A stretch of 64,000 nt of DNA from Paraclostridium dentum. Lineage in GTDB: Bacteria; Bacillota; Clostridia; Peptostreptococcales; Peptostreptococcaceae. The notes under the pieces are model-generated. The model saw only the letters and a program-made list of their open reading frames with translations, did no database searches and had not been told where the DNA came from. Shown here piece by piece: positions 44,219 through 53,755 of the stretch (position 1 is its first letter; each line of letters opens with the position of its first letter). The position numbers and the translations under genes are program-made. The stretch lies in the NCBI RefSeq assembly GCF_012922555.1, contig NZ_WIPK01000001.1, positions 992,001 to 1,056,000 of the forward strand, given 5' to 3'.

Positions 44219-45016
44219 TTAGTCTAAATTAAGTTTTTTACTTAAAGTATAGTTAAGACTTATAAATAAAATAATAACTATAAATATATTTTCTAAAATT
44301 CCTATTGTAGTCACTTTTGTAAAAGCTTGAATGAACTCTAGATTTGAAATATTCATTTGTGGTGTAAAATTATTCACAAAATCATAAATAACGCTTATAA
44401 TTTTTCCTATTACAAAGAATGATATTATACTAACTACAGTTTTATGTTTAGTGAAAATAGGTAATTGAGCTATTGCTATCGAATTGTAAATAACAAATAC
44501 AACTATAGAAATTGCACTTAAAGTTAATCCTACTACACTAGCAATTATTATAATATCTTGATTATTTCTAACTAATTGTTTGCCTGAAATCATTATGCTA
44601 TTTATAGAAAACATTGTTCCATCTCCAAATAATCCTCCGATATCAGTAAATAGTGCATTAGAGTATATAATTATTGCCATTGAACTAACTATCATAGTTA
44701 ATAAAACCCATATTAAAGCAGATATATATTTTGATAATATAAGACTGCTACTTTTTACAGGAAGAGTAAACATCAAATAACCTTCGTCTCCCAGTAAGTT
44801 CTTTTTAAATCGTTTAACTATAATTACTATAGTTAGGGTTGTTATTGCTATAAATAGCCCCCCTATAACCATATTTATTATTCCTTGTGCCTCCACAAAA
44901 ACATTTTTTCTTATAAATATAGAGTTTAAAGTTGTTATTACTAGTATTGCAAAGTACATAGGTACAAAAAATTTAGCAGTTGATTTTAATTCATATTTTA
45001 ATAACTTTCCTAACAT
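44219..45016 (-). CDS. ABC transporter permease (ABC-2 type)
   Basis: The 265-residue protein has six membrane helices with a large outer loop and no enzyme motif, as in ABC-2 permeases. It overlaps the ATP-binding gene by 7 bp and is the third gene of the GntR-ATPase-permease operon. The substrate is unknown; YtrA-linked exporters of this type often deal with cell-envelope-active compounds (family knowledge, not seen here). Confidence 0.8.
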   Translation of the reverse strand: MLGKLLKYELKSTAKFFVPMYFAILVITTLNSIFIRKNVFVEAQGIINMVIGGLFIAITTLTIVIIVKRFKKNLLGDEGYLMFTLPVKSSSLILSKYISALIWVLLTMIVSSMAIIIYSNALFTDIGGLFGDGTMFSINSIMISGKQLVRNNQDIIIIASVVGLTLSAISIVVFVIYNSIAIAQLPIFTKHKTVVSIISFFVIGKIISVIYDFVNNFTPQMNISNLEFIQAFTKVTTIGILENIFIVIILFISLNYTLSKKLNLD

Positions 45017-45711
45017 TTAAATTCCTCCCTAAATAAAGTATCTATAGACATTCCTTTTTCTTCTCTAATTTCATCTACATTTCCTTTTAGTAAAATTTCT
45101 CCTTTAGAAATTATAATAACTTCATCACAAATATTTTCAATCTCATTTATAAGGTGTGTTGCAATTAAAAGAGTTGAATCTTCATTAAAATTCTTAAGTA
45201 TAGTTTTTATTATATAAGCTCTAGATGCTGGATCAACTCCTCCTATAGGCTCATCAAGTATATATAATTTTGCATTTCTTGACATTACTAATATTAATCC
45301 TACTTTTTCTTTAGTCCCTTTAGACATAGATTTTATTTTTTCATTTTCTTCTAAATTTAAATTTTTAATCATTTCTTTTGCTTTATTTATATCAAAGTCT
45401 TTATAAAAATCACTAAATAATTTTAAAAGTTCTTTTACATTCATATCTTCATTTAAATAGTTTCTATCAGGCAAATAAGATACAATTTCTTTAGTTTTTA
45501 CAGATGGTTTCAATCCATTTATAAAAACATTTCCTTTATCACATTGCGTTAACCCATTTAGCAACTTTATCATAGTAGTTTTTCCGCTTCCATTTGGACC
45601 TAATAAACCTACTATTTTACCTTTAGGTATGTTTAAATTAAACTCTTCTAATACTTGTTTCTTACCATACTTCTTATATACATCATTAAACTCAGCTATA
45701 TTTTGACTCAT
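45010..45711 (-). CDS. ABC transporter ATP-binding protein
   Basis: The 233-residue ATPase has Walker A GLLGPNGSGKTTM (about 35-47), a divergent signature SMSKGTKEKVGL in place of LSGGQ, Walker B LYILDEPIGGVDP and the switch His in IATHL. Its start lies 1 bp beyond the stop of the GntR gene, and it overlaps the permease gene. Together they make a typical exporter of the YtrB/BcrA kind. Confidence 0.88.
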   Translation of the reverse strand: MSQNIAEFNDVYKKYGKKQVLEEFNLNIPKGKIVGLLGPNGSGKTTMIKLLNGLTQCDKGNVFINGLKPSVKTKEIVSYLPDRNYLNEDMNVKELLKLFSDFYKDFDINKAKEMIKNLNLEENEKIKSMSKGTKEKVGLILVMSRNAKLYILDEPIGGVDPASRAYIIKTILKNFNEDSTLLIATHLINEIENICDEVIIISKGEILLKGNVDEIREEKGMSIDTLFREEFKC

Positions 45712-45712
45712 A

Positions 45713-46078
45713 TTAATCCTCCATTATATTATTTTTTACAATCTCTATAATTTCATTTTTTTTGTATCCTAATTGTATTAACTTTTCTTTTAGTGAATTT
45801 ATTTCTCTGTCTGCTATTTCTTTTCTCATAAATTTAATTTTTTCTTCATCATTTGTCACAAATCTACCACTTGTTCTTTGACTATGCAGTAACCCTTCCC
45901 TTTCTAATTCAGCTAGAGCCCTTTGCATAGTGTTTGGATTTACTTCTGCTTCTGATGCCATATCTCTTACAGAACTTAGTTTAGAACCTATTTCAAATTC
46001 ACCAGATATAATTTTCAACTTTAATATATCAATTAGCTGCAAATATATAGGTTTGTTATTATCAAATTCCCAAGTCAA
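45713..46078 (-). CDS. GntR family regulator, YtrA subfamily
   Basis: The 121-residue protein starts at a TTG (46078) behind GGAAGTGAT. The GntR winged helix fills residues 8-75 (PIYLQLIDILKLKIISGEF, then SVRDMASEAEVNPNTMQRAL); the tail is short and has no ligand domain, the mark of YtrA proteins. These repress their own ABC operon. A perfect palindrome at 46096-46117, 18 bp upstream of the start, is the likely operator. Confidence 0.85.
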   Translation of the reverse strand: MTWEFDNNKPIYLQLIDILKLKIISGEFEIGSKLSSVRDMASEAEVNPNTMQRALAELEREGLLHSQRTSGRFVTNDEEKIKFMRKEIADREINSLKEKLIQLGYKKNEIIEIVKNNIMED

Positions 46079-46095
46079 ATTGTATCACTTCCTTA

Positions 46096-46117
46096 TTGTA
46101 TTAATCACTTAATACAA
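46096..46117. promoter_or_regulatory. Perfect palindrome, likely GntR operator
   Basis: TTGTATTAA-TCAC-TTAATACAA: 9-bp perfect arms around 4 nt, directly in front of the GntR-ABC operon. It is where a YtrA-type autorepressor would bind, overlapping the promoter or first transcribed bases. Confidence 0.65.
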
Positions 46118-46267
46118 TAATATATGTTTTTACTTTAATATGCAACCTTTTTAATATATTTATATAAAAATATATTGAAGATAACCTGTCTTATAATATT
46201 TTTTACTATTTATTCCATGTAAAATTTCGTTAAATATAATACATACTATATTAAAAGAGAGGTGAGA

Positions 46268-46753
46268 ATGTTGCCAACTATAGGCTATAGAAATATAAAA
46301 ACAGGAATAGCCGTATTTTTAAGCATAGTTATATATTCTCTGTTAGGTAGAACTGATTACTTCTATGTTTGTGTTGCAACTATATTATGTATGGGAAATA
46401 CTATTGAAAGCTCTATAAATGCTGGCAAACATCGTATAATAGGTACTCTAATAGGTGGGTTATTTAGCGTGTTACTTATATGGTTAGTTAATTTCACTTC
46501 AATAAAATATACAAATCCGATTTTACTTGGTATTGGAATATCGACCGTTATACACCTATGTAATATGTTCAAAGCTCAAGAAGCTTGTAGTTTAGGTTGT
46601 GTAGTATTTTTAAGTATAATGATAAATTACACTAATGAAAATGCTATTTCTTATGTTTTTTTAAGAACTTTCGATACTTTAATGGGTGTATTTATTGCCT
46701 TTTTAATAAATACAACTATAAAACCTTATGATACAAAAAATAATGAGGGTTAA
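46268..46753 (+). CDS. Aromatic acid exporter / FUSC-type membrane protein
   Basis: The ATG at 46268 follows GAGAGGTGAG; a GTG 6 bp upstream lies in that site and was rejected. The 161-residue protein has about five hydrophobic helices. The pattern PTIGYRNIKTGIAVFLS and SSINAGKHRIIGTLIGGLFS is the N-terminal membrane half of the ArAE_1/FUSC family. It has no C-terminal cytoplasmic domain and is shorter than the usual 300-350, but short forms are common in Firmicutes. Terminator at 46739. Confidence 0.75.
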   Translation: MLPTIGYRNIKTGIAVFLSIVIYSLLGRTDYFYVCVATILCMGNTIESSINAGKHRIIGTLIGGLFSVLLIWLVNFTSIKYTNPILLGIGISTVIHLCNMFKAQEACSLGCVVFLSIMINYTNENAISYVFLRTFDTLMGVFIAFLINTTIKPYDTKNNEG

Positions 46754-46770
46754 ATAACCCTCATTATTTT
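46739..46770. terminator. Bidirectional terminator
   Basis: A stem TAATGAGGGTTA with its complement between two converging genes; it overlaps the stop of the + strand gene. Confidence 0.8.
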
Positions 46771-46779
46771 TAATTTATA

Positions 46780-47589
46780 TTATGCTAATTCCTTAGCTTG
46801 TAAAACTTCTTCTTTTATAGTCTTTGTTACACCACATTCTTCATTTGTGTATTTAGTTTCAAAGTTTGCAATCTCTTTTACATCATCATGACCATTTTTC
46901 ATAGCATAACTATAATAAGCACTCTTCATCATTTCTAAGTCATTTAAATGATCACCAAAGACCATAGTTTCTTTATAATCTATATCAAACATGTCTTGCA
47001 CTTTTTTAATTGCAAGTCCTTTATTTGTTCCAAAACTAGACATATCTAACCAATATTTACCTGAAGGAGTTAATGTTACCCCATCGATATTCGCACTTTT
47101 AAATATTGAATAACTATTAGTTTCAGCATCAGTTAAATCAAACATATTAACTTTAAATATTCCATCTTCTACATCTAATAATGAATCTACTTTTGTAACT
47201 GGCACATTCATAGGGAAAAGTATATTTAACTGTTTTAAAGCTTCTTCATCTTCTAAATATAGCCCTTTAGTCCCACATAACATAGGATATGCATTATCTA
47301 CTTCACGCCCAAGTTCTACCAATTGCTTTATGGTATCCTTTTCCAAGAACTTTGAATATATACATTCATCTTTATAATATATTCCTGTTCCATTTTCACA
47401 AATAAATAATATTTCCTTTTTATAATCATCAAATTGATAAGATATATCTAAATAGTTTCTTCCTGTAGATATAGCAAACATTACATCTTTTTCTTTTAAA
47501 GCATTTATAGTGTCTTTAAAATCTTTTGGAATTTCATGATTACTATTTAGTAATGTCCCATCCATATCCGTTGCTATTAATTTAACCAT
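46780..47589 (-). CDS. Cof-type HAD-IIB phosphatase
   Basis: The 269-residue protein has HAD motif I MDGTLL (with the nucleophile in DMDGT near residue 8), motif II STGR, a C2B-type cap, and motif IV GDHLNDLEMM. It would remove phosphate from small metabolites such as sugar phosphates or flavin/PLP precursors; the substrate is not predictable. Start site GGAGGGAT. Single gene. Confidence 0.88.
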   Translation of the reverse strand: MVKLIATDMDGTLLNSNHEIPKDFKDTINALKEKDVMFAISTGRNYLDISYQFDDYKKEILFICENGTGIYYKDECIYSKFLEKDTIKQLVELGREVDNAYPMLCGTKGLYLEDEEALKQLNILFPMNVPVTKVDSLLDVEDGIFKVNMFDLTDAETNSYSIFKSANIDGVTLTPSGKYWLDMSSFGTNKGLAIKKVQDMFDIDYKETMVFGDHLNDLEMMKSAYYSYAMKNGHDDVKEIANFETKYTNEECGVTKTIKEEVLQAKELA

Positions 47590-47779
47590 CTAATCCCTCC
47601 TATTGTATAATAAACTTTATAAAAATCGCCGTTCACAATTTTTAATTTATATATTACTCTTATATTATACATAAAATCTACAAAAACTAAAAGTCATGTG
47701 CATAATATTGTAAATATTATGTATAATGTTATTTGTGTTTTGATTTTAAAATTTAACTAAATTTGAAAGAGGAAGTTTT

Positions 47780-48388
47780 ATGGATGAAAAATTTTATGAA
47801 GATTTATTAAACATAAATACTATGGGTGAAAAACTTTGGGATTCTAGTGTTACCCACTACCACCCATATCAAGCTACGTCATATATCGCACTTGATATAT
47901 TATTTAAAACATACACTATGGATAAAACGGATAATGTAGTTGATTTTGGATGCGGCAAAGGCAGACTTATATTCTATCTTAATAGTTTTTTCAAATGTAA
48001 TGCTACAGGTATAGAAATGGATGAAACTTATTATCAGGATTGCCTAATCAATAAAGAAAATTACTTAGACAAGCATAAGCGACTTTCTAGTCAAATAGAT
48101 TTTAATTGTATTTTAGGTCAAGATTACCAAATTAAGTCTGTAGAAAACAAATTCTATTTTTTCAATCCATTTTCAGTTACTATCTTTAGAAAAATAGTAA
48201 ATAATATTTTAGACTCTTATGAAAAAAATCCAAGAGTTATAGATTTAATACTATATTATCCTTCAGAAGATTATATATATTTTCTAGAAAATAACACTGG
48301 ATTTTTACTTTATGAAGAGGTCAAACTTCATGGATTGTATGAAAAGGACTGTTGTGAAAGATTTTTAATTTATAGGATGTACGCGTAA
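47780..48388 (+). CDS. SAM-dependent methyltransferase-like protein
   Basis: The 202-residue protein has motif I NVVDFGCGKGRLIFYL (about 52-67) with an acidic partner in GIEMD. FFNPFS in the middle replaces the DxP-type motif IV. The N-terminal HYHPYQATSY is conserved in related clostridial proteins as far as I recall. The substrate is unknown. Start site GAGGAAG. Terminator at 48386. Confidence 0.78.
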   Translation: MDEKFYEDLLNINTMGEKLWDSSVTHYHPYQATSYIALDILFKTYTMDKTDNVVDFGCGKGRLIFYLNSFFKCNATGIEMDETYYQDCLINKENYLDKHKRLSSQIDFNCILGQDYQIKSVENKFYFFNPFSVTIFRKIVNNILDSYEKNPRVIDLILYYPSEDYIYFLENNTGFLLYEEVKLHGLYEKDCCERFLIYRMYA

Positions 48389-48418
48389 AAATAGCTGAAA
48401 TTTATTCAGCTATTTTTT
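48386..48418. terminator. Bidirectional terminator
   Basis: A stem AAAATAGCTGAA with its complement between converging genes. Confidence 0.8.
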
Positions 48419-48424
48419 GTTTAT

Positions 48425-50116
48425 TTATTTAATTAACTCCCAAGTATCATCGCTTCCTGGAGTTGTGTTTGTCCACCATTTAGCTTTATATGTGTGCCCA
48501 TTATATCTTACAAGCTCTCCTCCTTGGCAAACTAATCCTTCATAATAATCTATGCTTCCATCTTCGTTTGGAGTCACTATTTTTTGCCATGCTTGAGATT
48601 TATCTGGATCTTCACCTTTTACCCACCATTTAGCTACATATTTCTCTCCTTTAAATACAACTGAATCTCTCTCTAGATATATTTTATTCGAATCATATGT
48701 ATCTTGTGATGGATCTGGCTTTTCTTTAACTGTTATTGTTCTCTGTTTGTTAGTTGTTAAACCTTCACTATCTGCTACAGAATAACTTATTTTGTAATCT
48801 CCAGCTTTAGTTGTGTCAACTTTTCCTTCGACTTTTATCTTAGATGTTAAATCTCCATCTTCTCTATCTTCAGCACTTACCCCTTCTAATTCGTCAAACT
48901 TATCTCCTACATATATAGTTTTATTGTCTATTCCATGTAATGTAGGTGCTTGATTCTGTTGAGGATCTCCTGGTTCTGCACCCTCTCCAAAAGTTTTGTA
49001 TATATCTGTGAACTGATATTGACTTGTCACCCCTTTGTTAGTTTCTAACATAGCATCCCTATTCATTGACCAGAAAGATGTCATTCCTAATCCTTTTTCT
49101 ATAGAGTGGTCAACAACTAACTTAGCCCAATCAGTTCCAAATATAGGGTGAGCTTCTCCTTCAAATCCAATAGATGAAGTTGTCCCTACTTTTTTATACG
49201 CTTCACTATCTGTTAAAGATATATTTGCGTATTTTTTAAAGTACTGTTGTACTTGATTTTTAGTATTATCAATAGCTCTTATAGAGGCTGTTCCATAATT
49301 TTCACCTGGTAGTAAAGTTCCATTTCCATAACACATAGTCATTATATTTACAAGTTCTATATCTACTCCTTGAGATAGATATGCCTCTAAAACATCAAGT
49401 TGAACTGATGTTAATCCACTTGGTAAAACAGGTAATGTTAATACTACATCCACTCCTGTTTCATCTTGAACTTTCTTTATAGCTTTAGCATTTGTTATGT
49501 TTAAGGCTTTACTTTGAGCTGCTCCTCCTTCAATATCTAAATCTATTCTTGTTAATCCATAACCATCTACAATTTCTTTATATGTATTGTATAAGACATT
49601 TACATCTTGAGTTTGCTCCCAAAATGTAACCCCATTTAATCCTCCAAATGCTACCGTTACATCTCCTCCAATATCTCTTAATTCTTTAATAGATTGTTTC
49701 ATACCTTGATATTGTGTATTGTCATTATTATCTTCATTTAAAACAGAGAATCCACCCCATCCCCATTTCACCTTATTATTTTCAATTTTACCCGTTGATT
49801 GTATAAATCCTAAATTGAAGAATTTTACTCCACTATCTTCAGTTATTCTTTTTAAGTTTACAGTCCCATTATTTGTGTATCCAGGTTTTGTTATCCATGC
49901 AACCATGTCAACATAAGGTGCATTAACTTGAGTTGGCCACTCAATACCTTGCCCTACTCCAAAATTAACACTCTTATTTGAATAACTTATATTCGTAGTC
50001 TTATTTTCTTGTGCATTAACCTTTATTCCATCATACATTGAAATTCCTGATGCCATAATCATAGATACCATTAATGTGAATACTATTTTTTTATTTAATT
50101 TTTTTAAGTGTTTCAT
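48425..50116 (-). CDS. Secreted GH18 chitinase with Ig-like and chitin-binding domains
   Basis: A signal peptide (basic MKHLKKLNKK then a hydrophobic core, cut near the NAQ at about 36) is followed by a GH18 catalytic domain (about 50-365) with the catalytic motif DLDIEGG (DxDxE), a DUF5011 bacterial Ig-like domain (about 390-470) and two C-terminal CBM5/12-like modules with AKWW aromatic faces. The second ATG at 50116 has better spacing from GGGGAG than the one at 50122. It would hydrolyse chitin outside the cell. It lies 19-25 bp after the larger chitinase gene in one operon. Confidence 0.88.
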   Translation of the reverse strand: MKHLKKLNKKIVFTLMVSMIMASGISMYDGIKVNAQENKTTNISYSNKSVNFGVGQGIEWPTQVNAPYVDMVAWITKPGYTNNGTVNLKRITEDSGVKFFNLGFIQSTGKIENNKVKWGWGGFSVLNEDNNDNTQYQGMKQSIKELRDIGGDVTVAFGGLNGVTFWEQTQDVNVLYNTYKEIVDGYGLTRIDLDIEGGAAQSKALNITNAKAIKKVQDETGVDVVLTLPVLPSGLTSVQLDVLEAYLSQGVDIELVNIMTMCYGNGTLLPGENYGTASIRAIDNTKNQVQQYFKKYANISLTDSEAYKKVGTTSSIGFEGEAHPIFGTDWAKLVVDHSIEKGLGMTSFWSMNRDAMLETNKGVTSQYQFTDIYKTFGEGAEPGDPQQNQAPTLHGIDNKTIYVGDKFDELEGVSAEDREDGDLTSKIKVEGKVDTTKAGDYKISYSVADSEGLTTNKQRTITVKEKPDPSQDTYDSNKIYLERDSVVFKGEKYVAKWWVKGEDPDKSQAWQKIVTPNEDGSIDYYEGLVCQGGELVRYNGHTYKAKWWTNTTPGSDDTWELIK

Positions 50117-50141
50117 ATTCATTCTCCCCTTTAATAATTAT

Positions 50142-52550
50142 TTATTTTATAAATTCCCAAGAAGCATCACTACCTGGAACTGTGTTTGTCCACCATTTAG
50201 CCTTGTATACGTGATTATTATATTTTACATACTCTCCACCATTACAAATCATACCTTCATAATAATCTATAGTTCCATCTTCATTTGGAGTTATTACCTT
50301 TTCCCATGCTTGAGATTTATCTGGATCTTCTCCTTTTATCCACCATTTAGCTATATACTTTTCTCCTTTAAATACAACTGAATCCCCTGCTAAGTATATT
50401 TTATTTGGATCATATGTATCTTGTGATGGCTCCTCACCTTTTTTTACTACTGTTATAACTCTCTCTTTTTCTGCTTTTGAACCTTTGTTGTCTTCAACTG
50501 AATAGACTAACTTATAACTACCCTCTTTATTCGTATCCACAGAACCAATAACATTTATTTTATTTGTTATATCTCCGTCTTCATTGTCCGTAGCTGTTAC
50601 CCCTGCTAATTTATCAAATGAATCCCCTATGTTTATAGTCTTATTATCTACACCATGTATTACCGGAGCTTGATTTCCTGGAGGTTTCACTTCTGAATCC
50701 TCTAGTATTGATTGTCTATACATATCTATACCATTATCAGACATTCGCTGAACAAGATCTATTCCTGATATATTTGCATCTCCCTTTAATTTAAAAGTAT
50801 ATGTTTTTCCAGGTTCTATATTTTTACCTTCCCAAACAGACTGTAAATCTACTATTGTATACCCATTTTCATAAGTGACATTTCCAGCCATGTGATCGCC
50901 TGCTTTTAAAGCTTTATCACTTTTTATATATAATTTAGGAGCTTTTATAGTTTCAGAACCTTTTTCTACTGAGGCTAAAACATCCTGTGACTCTTGTAAT
51001 ACTTCATTATTTTTTATAGCTATCTCATATCCATTTTTATCTTCACCCCATTGTTCTTCATACGGGCTTATTGATGTTTTAACATCTAATTTTGAAAAAG
51101 TTATTTCATTTTGTGGTAATTTTCCACTTCCGAAAAGTCCCTCTTTAGATGCTTTTGTCAATTCATCTCTTTTACTAGAATCCGTTTTAGCATCTTGAGA
51201 GGCCATCCATCCTATCATACCTCCAAGGTTATTATCATTTACATATTTTGTTTTTTCTGTTATTGATTTTACATTATCATATGTAAAAAGCTTTCCAGCA
51301 CTTTCATCATAAAGATACGGTGCTTTTGCTATATCATCCCAATATTCTTTTAGTCCTGGATACTTTGATTTTAATTTATCTAAACTTCTGTATGACCACA
51401 CTCCGCCCATGCGTCCTCCATCTCCTGACGCTAATGGAGCTTCATTTATAGCTCCTCTTGATGGTGTCTGATCTGCATCTTTTGTAGTTATTGAAGCCCT
51501 GTTAAAAATTCCTGGCAAAGAATTGTTACTACCTTTTTCAACTTTATCCCAGCCCCTACTATAATAAGCTGCTCCTATTACAATTTTATCTTTTTCAGCT
51601 CCTTTATCTACTAGGTAATCAACAGTCTCATCTATTGATAAATTATTCCCCTTTATAGGGTCACTTTCGTTTGGATAAAGCGCTGTTTGATGACCGCTAT
51701 ATTCATCCCATGCTCCCCTCATGTCATAGGTCATTATATTTGCAAAATCTACAATGTTAAAAAGATTTTCTACATCTATGCCTAAATCGACTTTGCTCTT
51801 AGGTGCAGGTATTGCTACAGATAGTTCATAATCCTTACTTAGTTTACTACTTTGTTTATTAAGTTCTGTTCTGAATTCTTGTAAAAGTTTTATATAATTT
51901 TCTTTATCTGCTTTAGTTGCATTAGGTGTACCTTCATCGTTTTTGTTGTCTACCAAATCAGGTTGCCTAACATCACATGGATATTCCCAGTCAATATCTA
52001 CAAAATCCATGTTTGTGTACTCAATAAATTTCAATACATTTTTAACTAAATTTGCTCTTTTATCTGGATTTGCTGCTACTTCAGAAAAATCACCTGATTT
52101 TGACCATCCTCCAAGAGACACTCCTATTTTTAAGTTTGGATTTTTTGCTTTTAATTCTTGAAATGCACTTAATACACCAGCATTAGCAGCTCCCCATTGA
52201 ACACCATCTTGACCTACAGGTGCTCCAACAGCAGCATCTTTATCTGTAAATTTTAAGTTTCCATTTGAATCAAAATCTAAGAAAGCAAAATTCAAATGAG
52301 TTAATTTATCTGCTGGTATATCCTTTGGATAAAAGTTTTCCTGTCCTCCCCAAATTGACCAGTCTCCATAATACATAACATTTCTTTTTTGATTATGGTT
52401 AACTGTGTTTTTAGAATGATTCGCAGTTTGTTCTTGCGCACTTACAATTATGCTATCACTTGAATATAACCCTTGTGTTATAAGCATAGACATCATTATA
52501 GCTACTAGCACTTTACTTCTACGTTTCCTTAATCTTTTTAAATTTTTCAT
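50142..52550 (-). CDS. Secreted GH18 chitinase, multidomain
   Basis: The 802-residue protein has a signal peptide (1-40), a GH18 barrel (about 55-470) with the catalytic DIDWEYP motif, substrate-cleft motifs IMTYDMRGAWDEYSGH and GGMIGWMASQD, a beta-sandwich module (about 480-620), a DUF5011 Ig-like domain (about 630-705), and two CBM5/12-like modules ending in AKWW motifs. The C-terminal 170 residues are nearly the same as those of the second chitinase. Two GH18 enzymes with different cleft motifs suggest complementary attack on chitin. Start site GGAGGG. A cyclic-di-GMP riboswitch lies upstream. Confidence 0.92.
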   Translation of the reverse strand: MKNLKRLRKRRSKVLVAIMMSMLITQGLYSSDSIIVSAQEQTANHSKNTVNHNQKRNVMYYGDWSIWGGQENFYPKDIPADKLTHLNFAFLDFDSNGNLKFTDKDAAVGAPVGQDGVQWGAANAGVLSAFQELKAKNPNLKIGVSLGGWSKSGDFSEVAANPDKRANLVKNVLKFIEYTNMDFVDIDWEYPCDVRQPDLVDNKNDEGTPNATKADKENYIKLLQEFRTELNKQSSKLSKDYELSVAIPAPKSKVDLGIDVENLFNIVDFANIMTYDMRGAWDEYSGHQTALYPNESDPIKGNNLSIDETVDYLVDKGAEKDKIVIGAAYYSRGWDKVEKGSNNSLPGIFNRASITTKDADQTPSRGAINEAPLASGDGGRMGGVWSYRSLDKLKSKYPGLKEYWDDIAKAPYLYDESAGKLFTYDNVKSITEKTKYVNDNNLGGMIGWMASQDAKTDSSKRDELTKASKEGLFGSGKLPQNEITFSKLDVKTSISPYEEQWGEDKNGYEIAIKNNEVLQESQDVLASVEKGSETIKAPKLYIKSDKALKAGDHMAGNVTYENGYTIVDLQSVWEGKNIEPGKTYTFKLKGDANISGIDLVQRMSDNGIDMYRQSILEDSEVKPPGNQAPVIHGVDNKTINIGDSFDKLAGVTATDNEDGDITNKINVIGSVDTNKEGSYKLVYSVEDNKGSKAEKERVITVVKKGEEPSQDTYDPNKIYLAGDSVVFKGEKYIAKWWIKGEDPDKSQAWEKVITPNEDGTIDYYEGMICNGGEYVKYNNHVYKAKWWTNTVPGSDASWEFIK

Positions 52551-52657
52551 TCTTTCCCTCCAACTGGGCTATACTAGGTTAATCTTGATATAAAAACTAG
52601 ACGCTTATAATCTCACACTCTTATGCATCTTATTAACCTTTGTTTTTTACTTAACAA

Positions 52658-52685
52658 AAAAAACCACTCCTAAAGAGTAGTTTAA
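52658..52685 (-). terminator. Terminator in the chitinase leader
   Basis: On the minus strand a 9-bp stem (with one G-U pair) around TTTAG is followed by eight T. It lies between the cyclic-di-GMP aptamer and the first chitinase gene and is the best candidate for the switch. Confidence 0.75.
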
Positions 52686-52746
52686 TGGTATAGTTAATAA
52701 GACATATAATAATGCCGTATAAAAACAAAAAGTATGTATACTCTTT

Positions 52747-52824
52747 GGCAACTGGCTGGCATAATATGTATAAACATACCTTAGCCCCTATAGCTTTGCG
52801 TCATTAGATTTCCCTAATTTTGCC
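52747..52824 (-). promoter_or_regulatory. Cyclic-di-GMP-I (GEMM) riboswitch
   Basis: On the minus strand: GGCAA closing with TTGCC (P1), stem ATTAG/CTAAT around a GGAAAT loop, the invariant GACGCAAAGC, GGGGCTAAGG, an apical stem GTATGT/ACATAT and CCAGCCAGTTGCC. This matches the GEMM-I consensus. A promoter, the aptamer and a terminator lie in order before the two chitinase genes, so chitin breakdown is under cyclic-di-GMP control. Confidence 0.92.
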
Positions 52825-52837
52825 TATTAAGTTTTTT

Positions 52838-52880
52838 TAAACAGATAATATTCACTATTTAGTGATTATTATCTGTTTAA
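52838..52880 (-). repeat. Hairpin at the 5' end of the chitinase leader RNA
   Basis: Arms around AACAGATAAT and ATTATCTGTT with an inner TTCACT/AGTGA pair. It starts 4-5 nt after the predicted transcription start and lies just before the riboswitch. No T-run follows on the minus strand, so it is not a terminator there; it may protect the RNA's 5' end. Confidence 0.5.
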
Positions 52881-52889
52881 TTCACTGTA

Positions 52890-52918
52890 ATTATAGCAGA
52901 CATTTTTATGATGTACAA
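52890..52918 (-). promoter_or_regulatory. Promoter of the chitinase operon
   Basis: On the minus strand TTGTAC (52913-52918) and TATAAT (52890-52895) are 17 bp apart. Confidence 0.65.
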
Positions 52919-52936
52919 CATAATTTTTATTATTTA

Positions 52937-53611
52937 TTATTTGTTATTCTTATTTTTTCTTTTTTTAAGAATAAATATGGCTAATCCTAAAATTAAAACT
53001 ATTCCTAAAATAGATATTATTACTATATTTTGTACATTTGGAATTTTTGCTTTTACATGTATATTTTCTAAGTTTGATAAGTTTAAATTCCAGTTATAAT
53101 TATATATTCCATCTTTTTTTGAGTTTGAATTAGCATTTGATTCTACTAATTCTATAGGTGTATTTAAATTGAAATTCAAATCAAATCCTGATCCAAATAA
53201 ATTTAACATTCCCATTTCTTCTTTACTCATGTTTTTGCTTATATAGTCTTTTAATTTTATATTTATATCGTATGTGTTAGATAAAAAGCTATCTTCTTTT
53301 TTTACGCTTACTAAATCTCCAAACTTTTCTATTCCCTTACTATTATTTTGTTTTAAGTTTGCAATATTTCCTAATTTTTCAGTTATTTTATATCCTGTTT
53401 TTCCTGATTCTGTTATTTTCTCAACATTATCGTAATTTGATTTTAATTCTTGCTCATTTATACCATCCATTAAATAATCACTACTTAAAATTTGTGCTGT
53501 AACACTTGCATTTCCTTTTTTATCTATATTAAGTGTTATATCTGAATTTACGCATCCAGTTAGCATAAATATAGATACAATCATACATATAGAAATAAAT
53601 ATTTTTTTCAT
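52937..53611 (-). CDS. Membrane-anchored lipoprotein (LppM/DUF3153-like)
   Basis: The 224-residue protein begins with a lipoprotein signal ending in LTGC (Cys20). An outer domain of beta-strand character follows (about 25-185), then one membrane helix (IVIISILGIVLILGLAIFIL) and a basic tail (KKRKNKNNK). The layout and the first motif DITLNIDKKGNASVTA fit the DUF3153/LppM group. The function is unknown. It ends 19 bp before the chitinase promoter. Confidence 0.7.
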   Translation of the reverse strand: MKKIFISICMIVSIFMLTGCVNSDITLNIDKKGNASVTAQILSSDYLMDGINEQELKSNYDNVEKITESGKTGYKITEKLGNIANLKQNNSKGIEKFGDLVSVKKEDSFLSNTYDINIKLKDYISKNMSKEEMGMLNLFGSGFDLNFNLNTPIELVESNANSNSKKDGIYNYNWNLNLSNLENIHVKAKIPNVQNIVIISILGIVLILGLAIFILKKRKNKNNK

Positions 53612-53755
53612 ATGATTTCCTCCAAATATTAATTTATATAACTATATTAACATATTGTGTAAAAAAATATTTATTTCTACATATAAAGTTTATGATTTTG
53701 TCTTGAATTTTAAATTTAGATGAATAATTATATGCCTGAACTTTTTTATTAAAAT

